Shown one piece after another: positions 50,858 through 58,246 of a DNA stretch of 64,000 bases (position 1 is the first letter of the stretch; every line of letters starts with the position of its first letter). The position numbers and the translations under genes were made by a program. The stretch is from the NCBI RefSeq assembly GCF_001636425.1, contig NZ_KV440953.1, positions 2,430,847 through 2,494,846 of the forward strand. The letters run 5' to 3'. A model generated the notes under the pieces. The model was not told where the DNA came from, searched no databases, and worked only from the letters and a program-made list of their open reading frames with translations. This stretch comes from Heyndrickxia acidicola. Lineage in GTDB: Bacteria; Bacillota; Bacilli; Bacillales; Bacillaceae_C.

Positions 50858-52339
50858 TCATAATAGGAAGAGATCTTTATTTCTCCTGTACAGCTCTTTA
50901 AATACCTCATAGCGCTCGGCATACAAGCTGCTATTTTTTTTAATTGGCTCTATGATTTCTGCATGGGTGTGAATCACCTTTTCACAGGCCTCTTCCACAG
51001 ATGGATACAAACCGATGCCGACACCTGCCGTAATGGCCGCTCCTAAACTGGCTTCTTCCCTTGTTTTGGTTGTATAAATAGGCTTGTTGTAGACATCTGC
51101 CTGAATTTGAAGCCAAAGCCTGCTCTTTGCACCGCCTCCGGATGCCATCACTTTATCTGCTTTTATCCCGAGAGACTCCATGATTTCAAGTGAATCCTTT
51201 AGTGAAAAAGCAACGCCCTCCATCACCGCTCTGACCAGATGCTCACTTCGATGGCCAAAAGCTAGCCCAAAGAAAATTCCTTTTGCATTAGGATTTAAGT
51301 GTGGCGTCCTTTCACCTGTCAAATACGGCAAAAAAATCAGTCCGTCACTACCAGGAGGCACACCTGCTGCCATTGCCTCCATTGTTCCAAAGTCCTTTTC
51401 TTTCAAAATATTTGTTTTGAGCCATTCCAAGGACAGTCCGCTATTTAAACTTGACCCTTGTATATTCCATGTATTCGGTTTAACATGGCAAAATGTATTG
51501 GTCCGAAGTTTTGAATCATATAAAGGCTGATCCGTCATTGCAGCAATTTGTCCGCCTGTACCAATGTTTGAGGAAACCATTCCCGGATACACAAGTCCAT
51601 TTCCTACTGCGTGCATAAACTGATCACCGCCTCCAAACACAACCGGTATTCCTTCTGGCAGTCCGGTTTCTCTGGCAGCACGCTCCGTCACCTCTCCCGC
51701 AATATCAAACGGTTCAAAACATGGAGGAAATAATTCCTTTTTTAAATCTAATGTATCGATTAAACATTCCGCCCATTTCCTTTCTGCCACATTAAAGGCA
51801 AGTGTGCTGGAGGCATCGGTCGCTTCTACGGCCAGTTTTCCTGTTAAACGAAAGCGAATATAGTCCTTTGGCAGGAGAACTTTATCCGTTTTACCATAGC
51901 TTTCCGGCTCATTTTCTTTTACCCATAGTAAAGAAGCAACAGCAAAGCCGGTTGAAACGGAGTTTAGCATTTTACCAGCTGCTTTTTCTTCTTGAATTAG
52001 ACGATTAATTCTTTCTACTTGGGATTTTGAACGCTGATCAGACCAGATGATTGCTGGTCTGACACTCTCTCCCCTCTTACCCACCATGACCAGCCCGTGC
52101 ATTTGTCCAGAAAAGCCAATGCCGCCTATCCGTGAGGGATCGATGTTTTGTTCCAGTATTTTTTTAAGTACATTTTTTGTAGATGACCACCAAAGCTCAG
52201 GTGATTGCTCTGCGTACCCTATTTCAGGAACATCAATTTGGTATGATTTCTGTGCCTGTGAGAGAATATTCCCCTCTCTGTCCATCAAAATAGCTTTTAC
52301 ACTCGATGTTCCTAAGTCAATTCCAATTAAATAATTCAT
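50858..52339 (-). CDS. FGGY-family sugar kinase, xylulokinase-like
   Basis: 493 residues with both FGGY domains. N-terminal domain: GIDLGTSSVKAILMDREGNI and GIGFSGQMHGLVMV, the SGQMHG signature of xylulokinases, plus RPAIIWSDQRS; C-terminal domain: GTGGQIAAMT, GLIFLPYLTGERTPHLNPNA and ASGGGAKSRLWLQIQADVYN, EEASLGAAITAGVG. Phosphorylates a ketose or polyol, D-xylulose by family. No xylose isomerase or transporter is next to it, so another substrate (for example gluconate or a polyol product) cannot be excluded. ATG follows CAGGGAGAAGAAG. Confidence 0.87.
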   Translation of the reverse strand: MNYLIGIDLGTSSVKAILMDREGNILSQAQKSYQIDVPEIGYAEQSPELWWSSTKNVLKKILEQNIDPSRIGGIGFSGQMHGLVMVGKRGESVRPAIIWSDQRSKSQVERINRLIQEEKAAGKMLNSVSTGFAVASLLWVKENEPESYGKTDKVLLPKDYIRFRLTGKLAVEATDASSTLAFNVAERKWAECLIDTLDLKKELFPPCFEPFDIAGEVTERAARETGLPEGIPVVFGGGDQFMHAVGNGLVYPGMVSSNIGTGGQIAAMTDQPLYDSKLRTNTFCHVKPNTWNIQGSSLNSGLSLEWLKTNILKEKDFGTMEAMAAGVPPGSDGLIFLPYLTGERTPHLNPNAKGIFFGLAFGHRSEHLVRAVMEGVAFSLKDSLEIMESLGIKADKVMASGGGAKSRLWLQIQADVYNKPIYTTKTREEASLGAAITAGVGIGLYPSVEEACEKVIHTHAEIIEPIKKNSSLYAERYEVFKELYRRNKDLFLL

Positions 52340-52767
52340 CTTCTTCTCCCTGCCAATTTTACGTTTTGTATGACTTTCTTTTCTTCAATTATAAATTGAT
52401 TACATGGAAGAATGGAACGTCACAGGGAAAAATTAATCTCTCCTCTTTACCAGAGGACTATTCACCTTTCAAAAAATAAAATATGTTAAAATTTAGTTAT
52501 ACTACTTAAACGACTGGAGCGATCACAAAGGACTGTATATTCTCTGTAATCTTACATGCACACAAGAAAAGAGCTAGCGCCTTGCTCATTGGCGTACGGA
52601 TTCCGAGTCTTCAGCTGAGATAAAGGAAACACAGCAAGGTTATTCACGAGCTAATGTTGACTTATCTTAGTGAGCGGACATAAAAATCCGATAGCCGATA
52701 GGCGCTGAAGCTAGACAAGAAAAATATCCACAGGTTTAGCAGTTCATAATTTCCTAAGTAACAAAAA
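52340..52767. other. Spacer upstream of the sugar kinase
   Basis: About 430 bases: kinase promoter region, then an inverted-end repeat (52565-52730). No gene seen. Confidence 0.4.
52565..52730. repeat. Small dispersed-type element with inverted ends (single copy here)
   Basis: Left end gagctagcgccttgctcat, right end gataggcgctgaagctagac; agctagcgcct and aggcgctgaagct are imperfect inverted repeats. Inside are cacagcaaggttattcacga and tagtgagcggacataaaaat. I have the impression of similar intergenic elements in other Bacillus genomes, but only one copy is in this window. Confidence 0.5.
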
Positions 52768-52768
52768 A

Positions 52769-52790
52769 AGCTGCTGGTTTAATAGCAGCT
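52769..52790 (-). terminator. Terminator of zinc-ribbon mini-protein gene
   Basis: Stem agctgct / agcagct, loop of 8 nt, then TTTTTTTGTTAC on the minus strand. Confidence 0.8.
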
Positions 52791-52812
52791 CTTCTTAAAA
52801 CTTATATCCGTT

Positions 52813-52977
52813 TCAATCTCCAAACTCAATTTCTGTGTCAGCATCAAGCTCTTCATAACTATATTCCTCTTTACAGTCTGGATTAAGACAAATCCAAGTG
52901 GATAAACCTTCCTCAATCAAAGTTTCCTGTCCGCAAACTGGGCAGGATCTGTCCCCTATGTTTAAAATGTCTCTCAT
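52813..52977 (-). CDS. 54-residue zinc-ribbon mini-protein
   Basis: Reading the minus strand from the ATG at 52977 gives MRDILNIGDRSCPVCGQETL, a middle with WICLNPDCKEEY, and an acidic tail (SYEELDADTEIEFGD). The four cysteines form CPVC ... CLNPDC, two CxxC/CxxxxC knuckles typical of a zinc ribbon. AAGGGGGTATATGA upstream supplies a ribosome-binding site, and a terminator follows at 52769-52790. The acidic tail suggests a protein-interaction or regulatory peptide. Function unknown; gene call is well supported by signals on both sides. Confidence 0.72.
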   Translation of the reverse strand: MRDILNIGDRSCPVCGQETLIEEGLSTWICLNPDCKEEYSYEELDADTEIEFGD

Positions 52978-53244
52978 TCATATACCCCCTTAATATTGGA
53001 TCCCTTTATACCCTTCTTTACTAAATATAACCACCTATTATTAAGAGTATGTTTATGAATTGTTTAATAAATTAAAAAATCTGCCCAGTGGACAGACCTG
53101 TTTTATTCATTGATTCAACAAATGCTTCAGTCAATGTTGATTGTATATCTACATGGGATTGAGCTGAAAAGTGGGCACACCATGCCTTTTTGCTGATTGA
53201 TTTATGCTTCAGCCATCAGAAACTCCTGCAAACACCTTTAATTC

Positions 53245-54627
53245 CTAACGAACTTCCTTCCTCACTACTTCTTGAATAGGCAAATCAGCCTTCACTCTTT
53301 TTTTCATAGGATAATAGTAAAGAATAAGAGGAATAACCAGCCCTGTAATCCATGCAATGTCCGTACCGCCCAGTGCTTTTGAGACAGGCCCTACATAAAT
53401 GGTTGTATTTACAAAGGGAATTTCAAGTACAACCGAAACCAAATAAGCAAAGATGGCTATCCAATTAAATGTTCCGTATTGCCCATTTGGATTAAATACA
53501 TCCCAAACACTGTATTCACCCTGCCGCAAAAGATAGTAGTCTATTAAGTTAATGGCTGTCCAGGGCACCATAAAATACGAAAGCAGCAGAATGAAATTCT
53601 CAAAATTGTTAAGGAAGTTGCCATTACCCCAGATTGATAAGACAGTGCCAATAATGGCAGCAGTTAAAACAAGCCAGAATCGAACCTTTGTCGTTGCCTT
53701 TAGCTTCGTAAATGCTTCCAATGTTGTAGTAATGGACATAAATGCCCCGTATAGATTAAGCACATTGACTGCTAAAACGCCCAGAACGATGACCAAATAC
53801 ATAATCACCGAGAAATGAAGACCAATCAGATTGGCAAGGCCCAGGCTGGAATTGCTTAAGAATTTAGGGATAAGGGCAGTCAGAATAATGCCTAGGGTCA
53901 TCATCCAAATCGTTCCGATCGCTGTACCTGCATATGTATACGCAAATGTTTTTAATGATGGAGTATTACTTGGGAGATATCGAGAATAATCCGCTACATA
54001 TGGTGCATAGGTTAATTGCCATGTAGCTGCAATACTGACCATTAATAAAAATGTGCCCGGTGTAAAATGCCCCGGAGACCAAAGATGTGCTGGCATAGGA
54101 AGACGAAGCGCTTCTATTGTTACAAAAACAAACACGACGGCAAATATAATAGCAAAATATTTCTCCATTTTGTGGATCAAATCATAGCCAAAAAGGGTAA
54201 TGACAAGTGCTATGATACTCAACAGGACAATGCCCCCATTTACCGGGATGGAAAAAGCGCTGCTAATGGCCTGGGCACCTAGAACTCCGCTGCTTGCAAA
54301 AAATCCAATATACATAAGGATCACTACACAAAGCGGAAGTACAGCGCCTACCACACCAAATTGGGCACGGCTTTGGATCATCTGAGGGATTCCCAGTTTG
54401 GGTCCCTGAACCGAGTGCGAGGCCATAAAAATAGCACCAAGAAGATTCCCTGCAATAACCGCAACAATGCCCCAGAATGGGCTCAAACCGAACTCAATAG
54501 CAAGAGCCCCTGTGACAAGTGTAGTAATCTGCATATTCGCGCTAAACCAAATGGTAAACAAACTGCGAACATTGCCATGCCTTTCTTCTTCGGGAATAAA
54601 ATCGATTGTGCGTTTTTCAATATTCAT
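53245..54627 (-). CDS. NCS1-family purine/cytosine permease
   Basis: 460 residues, about 12 membrane helices. Family blocks: EERHGNVRSLFTIWFSANMQ near the N terminus, GLSPFWGIVAVIAGNLLGAI, GPKLGIPQMIQSRAQFGVVG (the conserved Q-x-RAxFG segment), LTYAPYVADYSRYLPSNTPS and NLIDYYLLRQGEYSV. These mark the purine-cytosine permease-like branch (CodB/YxlA/FCY). Imports nucleobases, pyridoxal or similar compounds with cations. Start ATG 54627 follows GAGGAGGGATGCTTG; a TTG one codon before is not needed. A perfect cre-consensus site lies 41-55 bp upstream, suggesting CcpA control. No purine riboswitch seen upstream. Confidence 0.9.
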   Translation of the reverse strand: MNIEKRTIDFIPEEERHGNVRSLFTIWFSANMQITTLVTGALAIEFGLSPFWGIVAVIAGNLLGAIFMASHSVQGPKLGIPQMIQSRAQFGVVGAVLPLCVVILMYIGFFASSGVLGAQAISSAFSIPVNGGIVLLSIIALVITLFGYDLIHKMEKYFAIIFAVVFVFVTIEALRLPMPAHLWSPGHFTPGTFLLMVSIAATWQLTYAPYVADYSRYLPSNTPSLKTFAYTYAGTAIGTIWMMTLGIILTALIPKFLSNSSLGLANLIGLHFSVIMYLVIVLGVLAVNVLNLYGAFMSITTTLEAFTKLKATTKVRFWLVLTAAIIGTVLSIWGNGNFLNNFENFILLLSYFMVPWTAINLIDYYLLRQGEYSVWDVFNPNGQYGTFNWIAIFAYLVSVVLEIPFVNTTIYVGPVSKALGGTDIAWITGLVIPLILYYYPMKKRVKADLPIQEVVRKEVR

Positions 54628-54667
54628 CAAGCATCCCTCCTCATTGTAAAATGTTCACCCGGCTACG

Positions 54668-54682
54668 AGCAAGCGCTTTCAT
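54668..54682 (-). promoter_or_regulatory. Candidate CcpA cre site upstream of the NCS1 permease
   Basis: Minus strand ATGAAAGCGCTTGCT fits WTGNAANCGNWNNCW fully and contains the symmetrical AAGCGCTT core. It lies 41-55 bp before the start codon, where CcpA binding would hinder transcription. Confidence 0.65.
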
Positions 54683-54843
54683 TTTTGATTACTTTAAAAG
54701 CACTTACCTTTAATCAGGCTTAAAACAATTTTCTGAAACTTATGTATATCTTACCATCTACAGTACACTCATTTAAACAATTATTGACCGAATTATCTTA
54801 AAATTACGTTTTCAAAAACCCCCAGCTCTACTGGTCCCTTCTT

Positions 54844-55257
54844 TTATTCTGTTTTCATTTTTTTGAGCAAAAAAATGAGCTGATTCTTTTCTTCTTCCGT
54901 TAATCCTCTTATTAAGTGTTCATTGGCTCTATCTAAAATAGCCTGGAGAATGGGACGGAATTCAAGTCCCTTTTGGGTAGGATACAGGCGGTATGAGCGC
55001 CGGTCCTTCTCATCAATCAATCTTTTGATATAACCTGCTTCCTCTAAGTGCTTGACTGCGCGAGCTGTTGTAGCCTTATCGAATTTTAAATCCTGTGTTA
55101 ATTGATCCTGATTGATTCCAGGCTGCGCAAAAATCGCTTTTAAAAAACTATGCTGTCCGCCTCCTCCAATTTGAAAGGGCTTCAGTTCCTTTACTAGATT
55201 TTTTTGATTCTGACGGCTGATAAGCGATATCCATTTTCCGATTGGTTCTTTTTCCAT
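54844..55257 (-). CDS. MarR-family repressor of the divergent efflux gene
   Basis: 137 residues with the MarR winged helix: INQDQLTQDLKFDKATTARAV, KHLEEAGYIKRLIDEKDRRS and YRLYPTQKGLEF (wing with the DxRxxRxxLT-like DKDRRSYRLYPT pattern). Divergent from a 14-helix efflux pump, 125 bp apart. Two perfect palindromes, one starting GTTGCA and one AGTTGC, lie in that gap, the classical layout of a MarR repressor controlling itself and the pump. ATG follows AAGGGAGATCGAAC. Confidence 0.93.
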   Translation of the reverse strand: MEKEPIGKWISLISRQNQKNLVKELKPFQIGGGGQHSFLKAIFAQPGINQDQLTQDLKFDKATTARAVKHLEEAGYIKRLIDEKDRRSYRLYPTQKGLEFRPILQAILDRANEHLIRGLTEEEKNQLIFLLKKMKTE

Positions 55258-55307
55258 GTTCGATCTCCCTTAAGAAAGTGTTCTAAAAAAAATTCTAGCT
55301 TAAATTA

Positions 55308-55321
55308 GTTGCATCTGCAAC
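55308..55321. promoter_or_regulatory. MarR operator 1
   Basis: Perfect palindrome gttgca-tc-tgcaac, 50 bp before the marR start. It shares the core TTGCA with operator 2, 44 bp away centre to centre (about four DNA turns). Confidence 0.72.
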
Positions 55322-55350
55322 AATTGTTCATTACACTATTATTATCAAAT

Positions 55351-55366
55351 AGTTGCATTCGCAACT
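55351..55366. promoter_or_regulatory. MarR operator 2
   Basis: Perfect palindrome agttgc-attc-gcaact, 17 bp before the efflux gene start, covering its likely promoter or leader. Confidence 0.72.
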
Positions 55367-55382
55367 AACTTAACGGACTGAG

Positions 55383-56837
55383 GTGTTCAGCTTGAGCTCG
55401 ATTGGACTAACGTATCAAGAGGATGAAAATATCCAAAAAAACCGCTGGAAAATTCTTATTATTTTGAACTTATTTGTCTTTATGTCAACGCTGGACGGCA
55501 GTATTGTCAATATTGCCCTGCCTGTCATATCTAAGGATTTGAGCCTGCCAATTGCGAAAGCAGAATGGATCGTCAGCAGCTATTTAATTGCCATCTGTAC
55601 CATTATTCTTTTTTTCGGAAAGCTTGGTGACATCCTGGGAAAAATTAAAGTCTTTAGAATAGGGACTCTCATTTTTATTGTCGGTTCGCTGCTAAGCGGC
55701 TTTAGTTCCTCGCTTTCCATGCTGGTTATCTTCCGTGTTATCCAAGCACTAGGCGCATCCATGACCATGGCTAATAGTCAGGGAATTGTTACCGATATCT
55801 TTCCTTCCCGAGAGCGCGGAAAAGCTTTGGGGCTCATTGGAACATTCGTTTCTCTTGGAAGTATTGCCGGGCCGAGTCTAGGAGGGGGCATTGTCTCTGC
55901 TCTAGGGTGGCAATATATTTTTTGGGTTAATGTTCCCATTGGCATAATAGCCATAGTTTTAGGATGGAAGCTGCTCCCTAAAGATTTAACTATGCTTAAA
56001 ACAAAAATCGACATTCAGGGGAGTTTACTATTTGCGGTATTTGTTATTTCGCTTTTTTCCGGTCTTCTTTTAGGACAGCAGACAGGTTATTCCAACCCAT
56101 TGATTATAAGCAGTTTCGCCCTTGCCCTCATTGCTTTTCTCATCTTCCTTTTGGTTGAGAGGCATAAAGCTGAACCGATGCTCCATCTGCCCTTATTTAA
56201 AAACCCCTTGTTTACAGTAAGCATTTTGTGCGGGTTTTTAGTATTTGTAGCAAATTTCTGTTTTAATATCATTTCACCCTTTTATTCGGAAAATATTTTA
56301 CAGCTTTCTCCGCTTAGCTCCGGTTGCTTATTAATGCTCTTTCCGATTACGATGGCAGTTACTGCCCCGCTTAGCGGCGCATTATCAGACCGGATTGGAT
56401 CGGAGCTTCTGACATTTTTAGGTTTGCTGGTCATGGTCATGGCCCAAATCGGACTGGCTACTCTTCACAACGGGAGCCCGGTCATCTTTGTAGGAGTCTT
56501 AGTAGCCATGCTTGGCTTAGGCAGCGGGCTGTTTCAATCCCCTAATAATTCGCTGGTGATGTCTACTGTCCCTCGTACAAAGTTAGGGATTGCCGGAAGT
56601 GTCAATTCGCTGGTGCGCAATATTGGGATGATAGTGGGAATTTCATTAGCCACTACCACCCTGTTCAGTGTAATGAGCCAAAAGGCTGGCCATCGTGTAA
56701 CAAGCATGATTCCGCATCGTCCTGATATTTTCCTGGCAGGAATGCATGTTGTGTTTATTGGATCTGCTTCCATTTGTCTGGTATCCGCTTTATTAACAGG
56801 ATGGCGCTTATATAAGAAAAATTCTGTTCCTTCTTAG
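55383..56837 (+). CDS. DHA2-family (EmrB/QacA-like) multidrug efflux MFS transporter
   Basis: 484 residues, about 14 transmembrane helices. Signature after helix 1: MSTLDGSIVNIALPVISKDL (motif D1), then WIVSSYLIAICTIILFFGKL, GDILGKIKVFRIGTLIF (motif A) and VIQALGASMTMANSQGIVTD; motif C GPSLGGGIVSALGWQYIFWV. It expels toxic compounds or drugs by proton antiport. Start GTG 55383; a TTG ten bases later is another option. Regulated by the divergent MarR through two palindromes. Terminator at 56857-56892 ends the unit. Confidence 0.93.
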   Translation: MFSLSSIGLTYQEDENIQKNRWKILIILNLFVFMSTLDGSIVNIALPVISKDLSLPIAKAEWIVSSYLIAICTIILFFGKLGDILGKIKVFRIGTLIFIVGSLLSGFSSSLSMLVIFRVIQALGASMTMANSQGIVTDIFPSRERGKALGLIGTFVSLGSIAGPSLGGGIVSALGWQYIFWVNVPIGIIAIVLGWKLLPKDLTMLKTKIDIQGSLLFAVFVISLFSGLLLGQQTGYSNPLIISSFALALIAFLIFLLVERHKAEPMLHLPLFKNPLFTVSILCGFLVFVANFCFNIISPFYSENILQLSPLSSGCLLMLFPITMAVTAPLSGALSDRIGSELLTFLGLLVMVMAQIGLATLHNGSPVIFVGVLVAMLGLGSGLFQSPNNSLVMSTVPRTKLGIAGSVNSLVRNIGMIVGISLATTTLFSVMSQKAGHRVTSMIPHRPDIFLAGMHVVFIGSASICLVSALLTGWRLYKKNSVPS

Positions 56838-56856
56838 TCTAAAACTAAAACAAGAA

Positions 56857-56892
56857 AGAAGCCCATAACCGCTTGTGATTTGGGCTTCTTAT
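56857..56892 (+). terminator. Terminator of the efflux gene
   Basis: Stem agaagccca / tgggcttct with a 15-nt loop, then TATATATATTT. Confidence 0.85.
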
Positions 56893-56904
56893 ATATATTT
56901 CCAC

Positions 56905-57150
56905 CTATTATCGATATTGACTGTGCTCTGTTGGTCATGCTGGGTTGATCTCCGCTATAGGTACTCGCTTTCCGCGGGCGCGGCCGGAAGCCTCCTCGTT
57001 GCAAGCTCCTGCGGGGTCTTCCTATGGCCTGTTGATCCCGCAGGAGTCTCGCACCTTCCTCTCCAATCAACCTTTGAGTTAAATTAAATGTAGGATTGTA
57101 CTTAGATTTAAGCTGCGTTCTGGCTAACCTGCTGGGTTGACGAGACATCG
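56905..57150 (+). repeat. GC-rich hairpin repeat (family 2), well-kept copy
   Basis: Blocks gctgggttgatctccgctat, actcgctttccgcgggcg, ctcctgcggg (57006-57015) paired with cccgcaggag (57037-57046), accttcctctccaatcaacc and aaatgtaggattgtacttag. The 10-bp stem is perfect. Reverse strand carries the repeat-derived peptide LIGEEGARLLRD. Confidence 0.8.
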
Positions 57151-57157
57151 CACACTC

Positions 57158-57190
57158 AAAAGTCCTTCATCACCCTCATGAAGGACTTTT
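57158..57190. terminator. Strong intrinsic hairpin
   Basis: Perfect 13-bp stem aaaagtccttcat / atgaaggactttt, loop caccctc. U-runs on both strands are short (TTTT). It lies behind the family-2 repeat, not directly after a gene. Confidence 0.65.
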
Positions 57191-57222
57191 CGCGTCCGCT
57201 GCAGACGTTTTTCTTTTAATAA

Positions 57223-57384
57223 GGCTCTATTCGTTTACTTTGTTGTTATTTGGATAAAAAAATATCATTTTAATATATTTCCAGTAGTAAAACTTGTGAA
57301 TAGCACACAAAAAGATGCCATGAAGACATACAACATACGGAATAATCCTTTATACGTATAGCAACAATCTATGCGAAAACAGCC
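57223..57384 (+). repeat. Family-1 inverted-end element, copy I
   Basis: ggctctattcgtttactttg ... acaaaaagatgccatgaaga ... catacggaataatcctttat ... atgcgaaaacagcc; 162 bp. It ends 28 bp from the tatD-type gene stop. Confidence 0.78.
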
Positions 57385-57412
57385 TCTAATAAAGACCTTA
57401 TAAAAAATTTGC

Positions 57413-58186
57413 TTAATCTATTTGGTAAAAAAGCTTTGTCGTATCCAGCACAGTTTTTGCCACTACTTCCACCGGTATATCTTTTAATTTTGCAATTATT
57501 TTAAGGGATTCTTCCATCATAGCGGGGTGAGTCATTCTCCCATGAAAGGGCCCTTCAAATGGCCATGGCCCGTCTGTTTCGACCATGATTTGTTCTAACG
57601 GATAGGCGTGAACTAATTGCTGGATTTCTTCTTCATAAACAACATCTGGTGTAACTGAAATATAATATCCATTATGTATCATTCTGGTTATCGTTTTTTT
57701 ATCTCCTTTAAACCAATGGAAATGGGCTTTTTTTACTGAGTGTTTTTCCAAAAGTTCACATACAATTGGAGCATCCTCGTAGACTGCATGAAGGACAACC
57801 GGTTTATCCCACTGTTTTGCTGATTTAATGAACATCTCGAGTATGTGAAGGTATTCATCATATTGCCGCTTAGTAACCTTCTGTTGCTCTCTTAGGTAAT
57901 AGGGAAGGCCAATCTCTCCAACTGCCGCCATATCTTTATGATGCTCAGCAATCCAAACCAGCAGCAGTTCCACTTGCAAGGGGGAAGGCAGCTCCTGCTC
58001 TGGGTGAAAACCAAATGCAGGCTTAACCTTATTGTATCTTTGGGATAATTCGAAGTTTTTTTTACACGAGTGCAGGTCCCATGACACAGAAATAAGGGCA
58101 TCAATAAATGGAGAGTTCTCTATTATGCCTGCAGCATCCTGATCTGTATAGTGGTCTAGATGTATATGTGCATCAATCAATCTCAT
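57413..58186 (-). CDS. TatD-family metal-dependent hydrolase
   Basis: 257 residues of the TatD metallohydrolase family (TIM barrel, two metals). Metal ligands: DAHIHLDHY near the N terminus, AVGEIGLPYY with the bridging glutamate, VVLHAVYEDAP, HFHWFKGDKK and the final VETDGPWPF. Family members act as 3'-5' DNases or D-aminoacyl-type hydrolases; the true substrate here is unknown, and it is more diverged than YabD. Start taken at ATG 58186; a TTG three codons up (58195) with AAGGGG only 3 nt away is possible. The sensor kinase gene lies 60 bp upstream on the same strand. Confidence 0.87.
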   Translation of the reverse strand: MRLIDAHIHLDHYTDQDAAGIIENSPFIDALISVSWDLHSCKKNFELSQRYNKVKPAFGFHPEQELPSPLQVELLLVWIAEHHKDMAAVGEIGLPYYLREQQKVTKRQYDEYLHILEMFIKSAKQWDKPVVLHAVYEDAPIVCELLEKHSVKKAHFHWFKGDKKTITRMIHNGYYISVTPDVVYEEEIQQLVHAYPLEQIMVETDGPWPFEGPFHGRMTHPAMMEESLKIIAKLKDIPVEVVAKTVLDTTKLFYQID

Positions 58187-58246
58187 TCTTTTCAACTTCC
58201 CCTTATTTTACTTTGGTAAATGCTTAATTTTCTAGCGGCTCTTACC

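Larger units (their letters stand above)
56893..57412. other. Spacer with repeats of families 1 and 2
   Basis: About 520 bases made of a family-2 hairpin repeat, a strong hairpin (57158-57190) and family-1 copy I. No gene. Confidence 0.6.

Noticed and set aside
54683-54843. Purine riboswitch upstream of the NCS1 permease
   Set aside because: No TATAATCCTGATATGG-like or TCAGGAGTTTCTACC-like sequences present.
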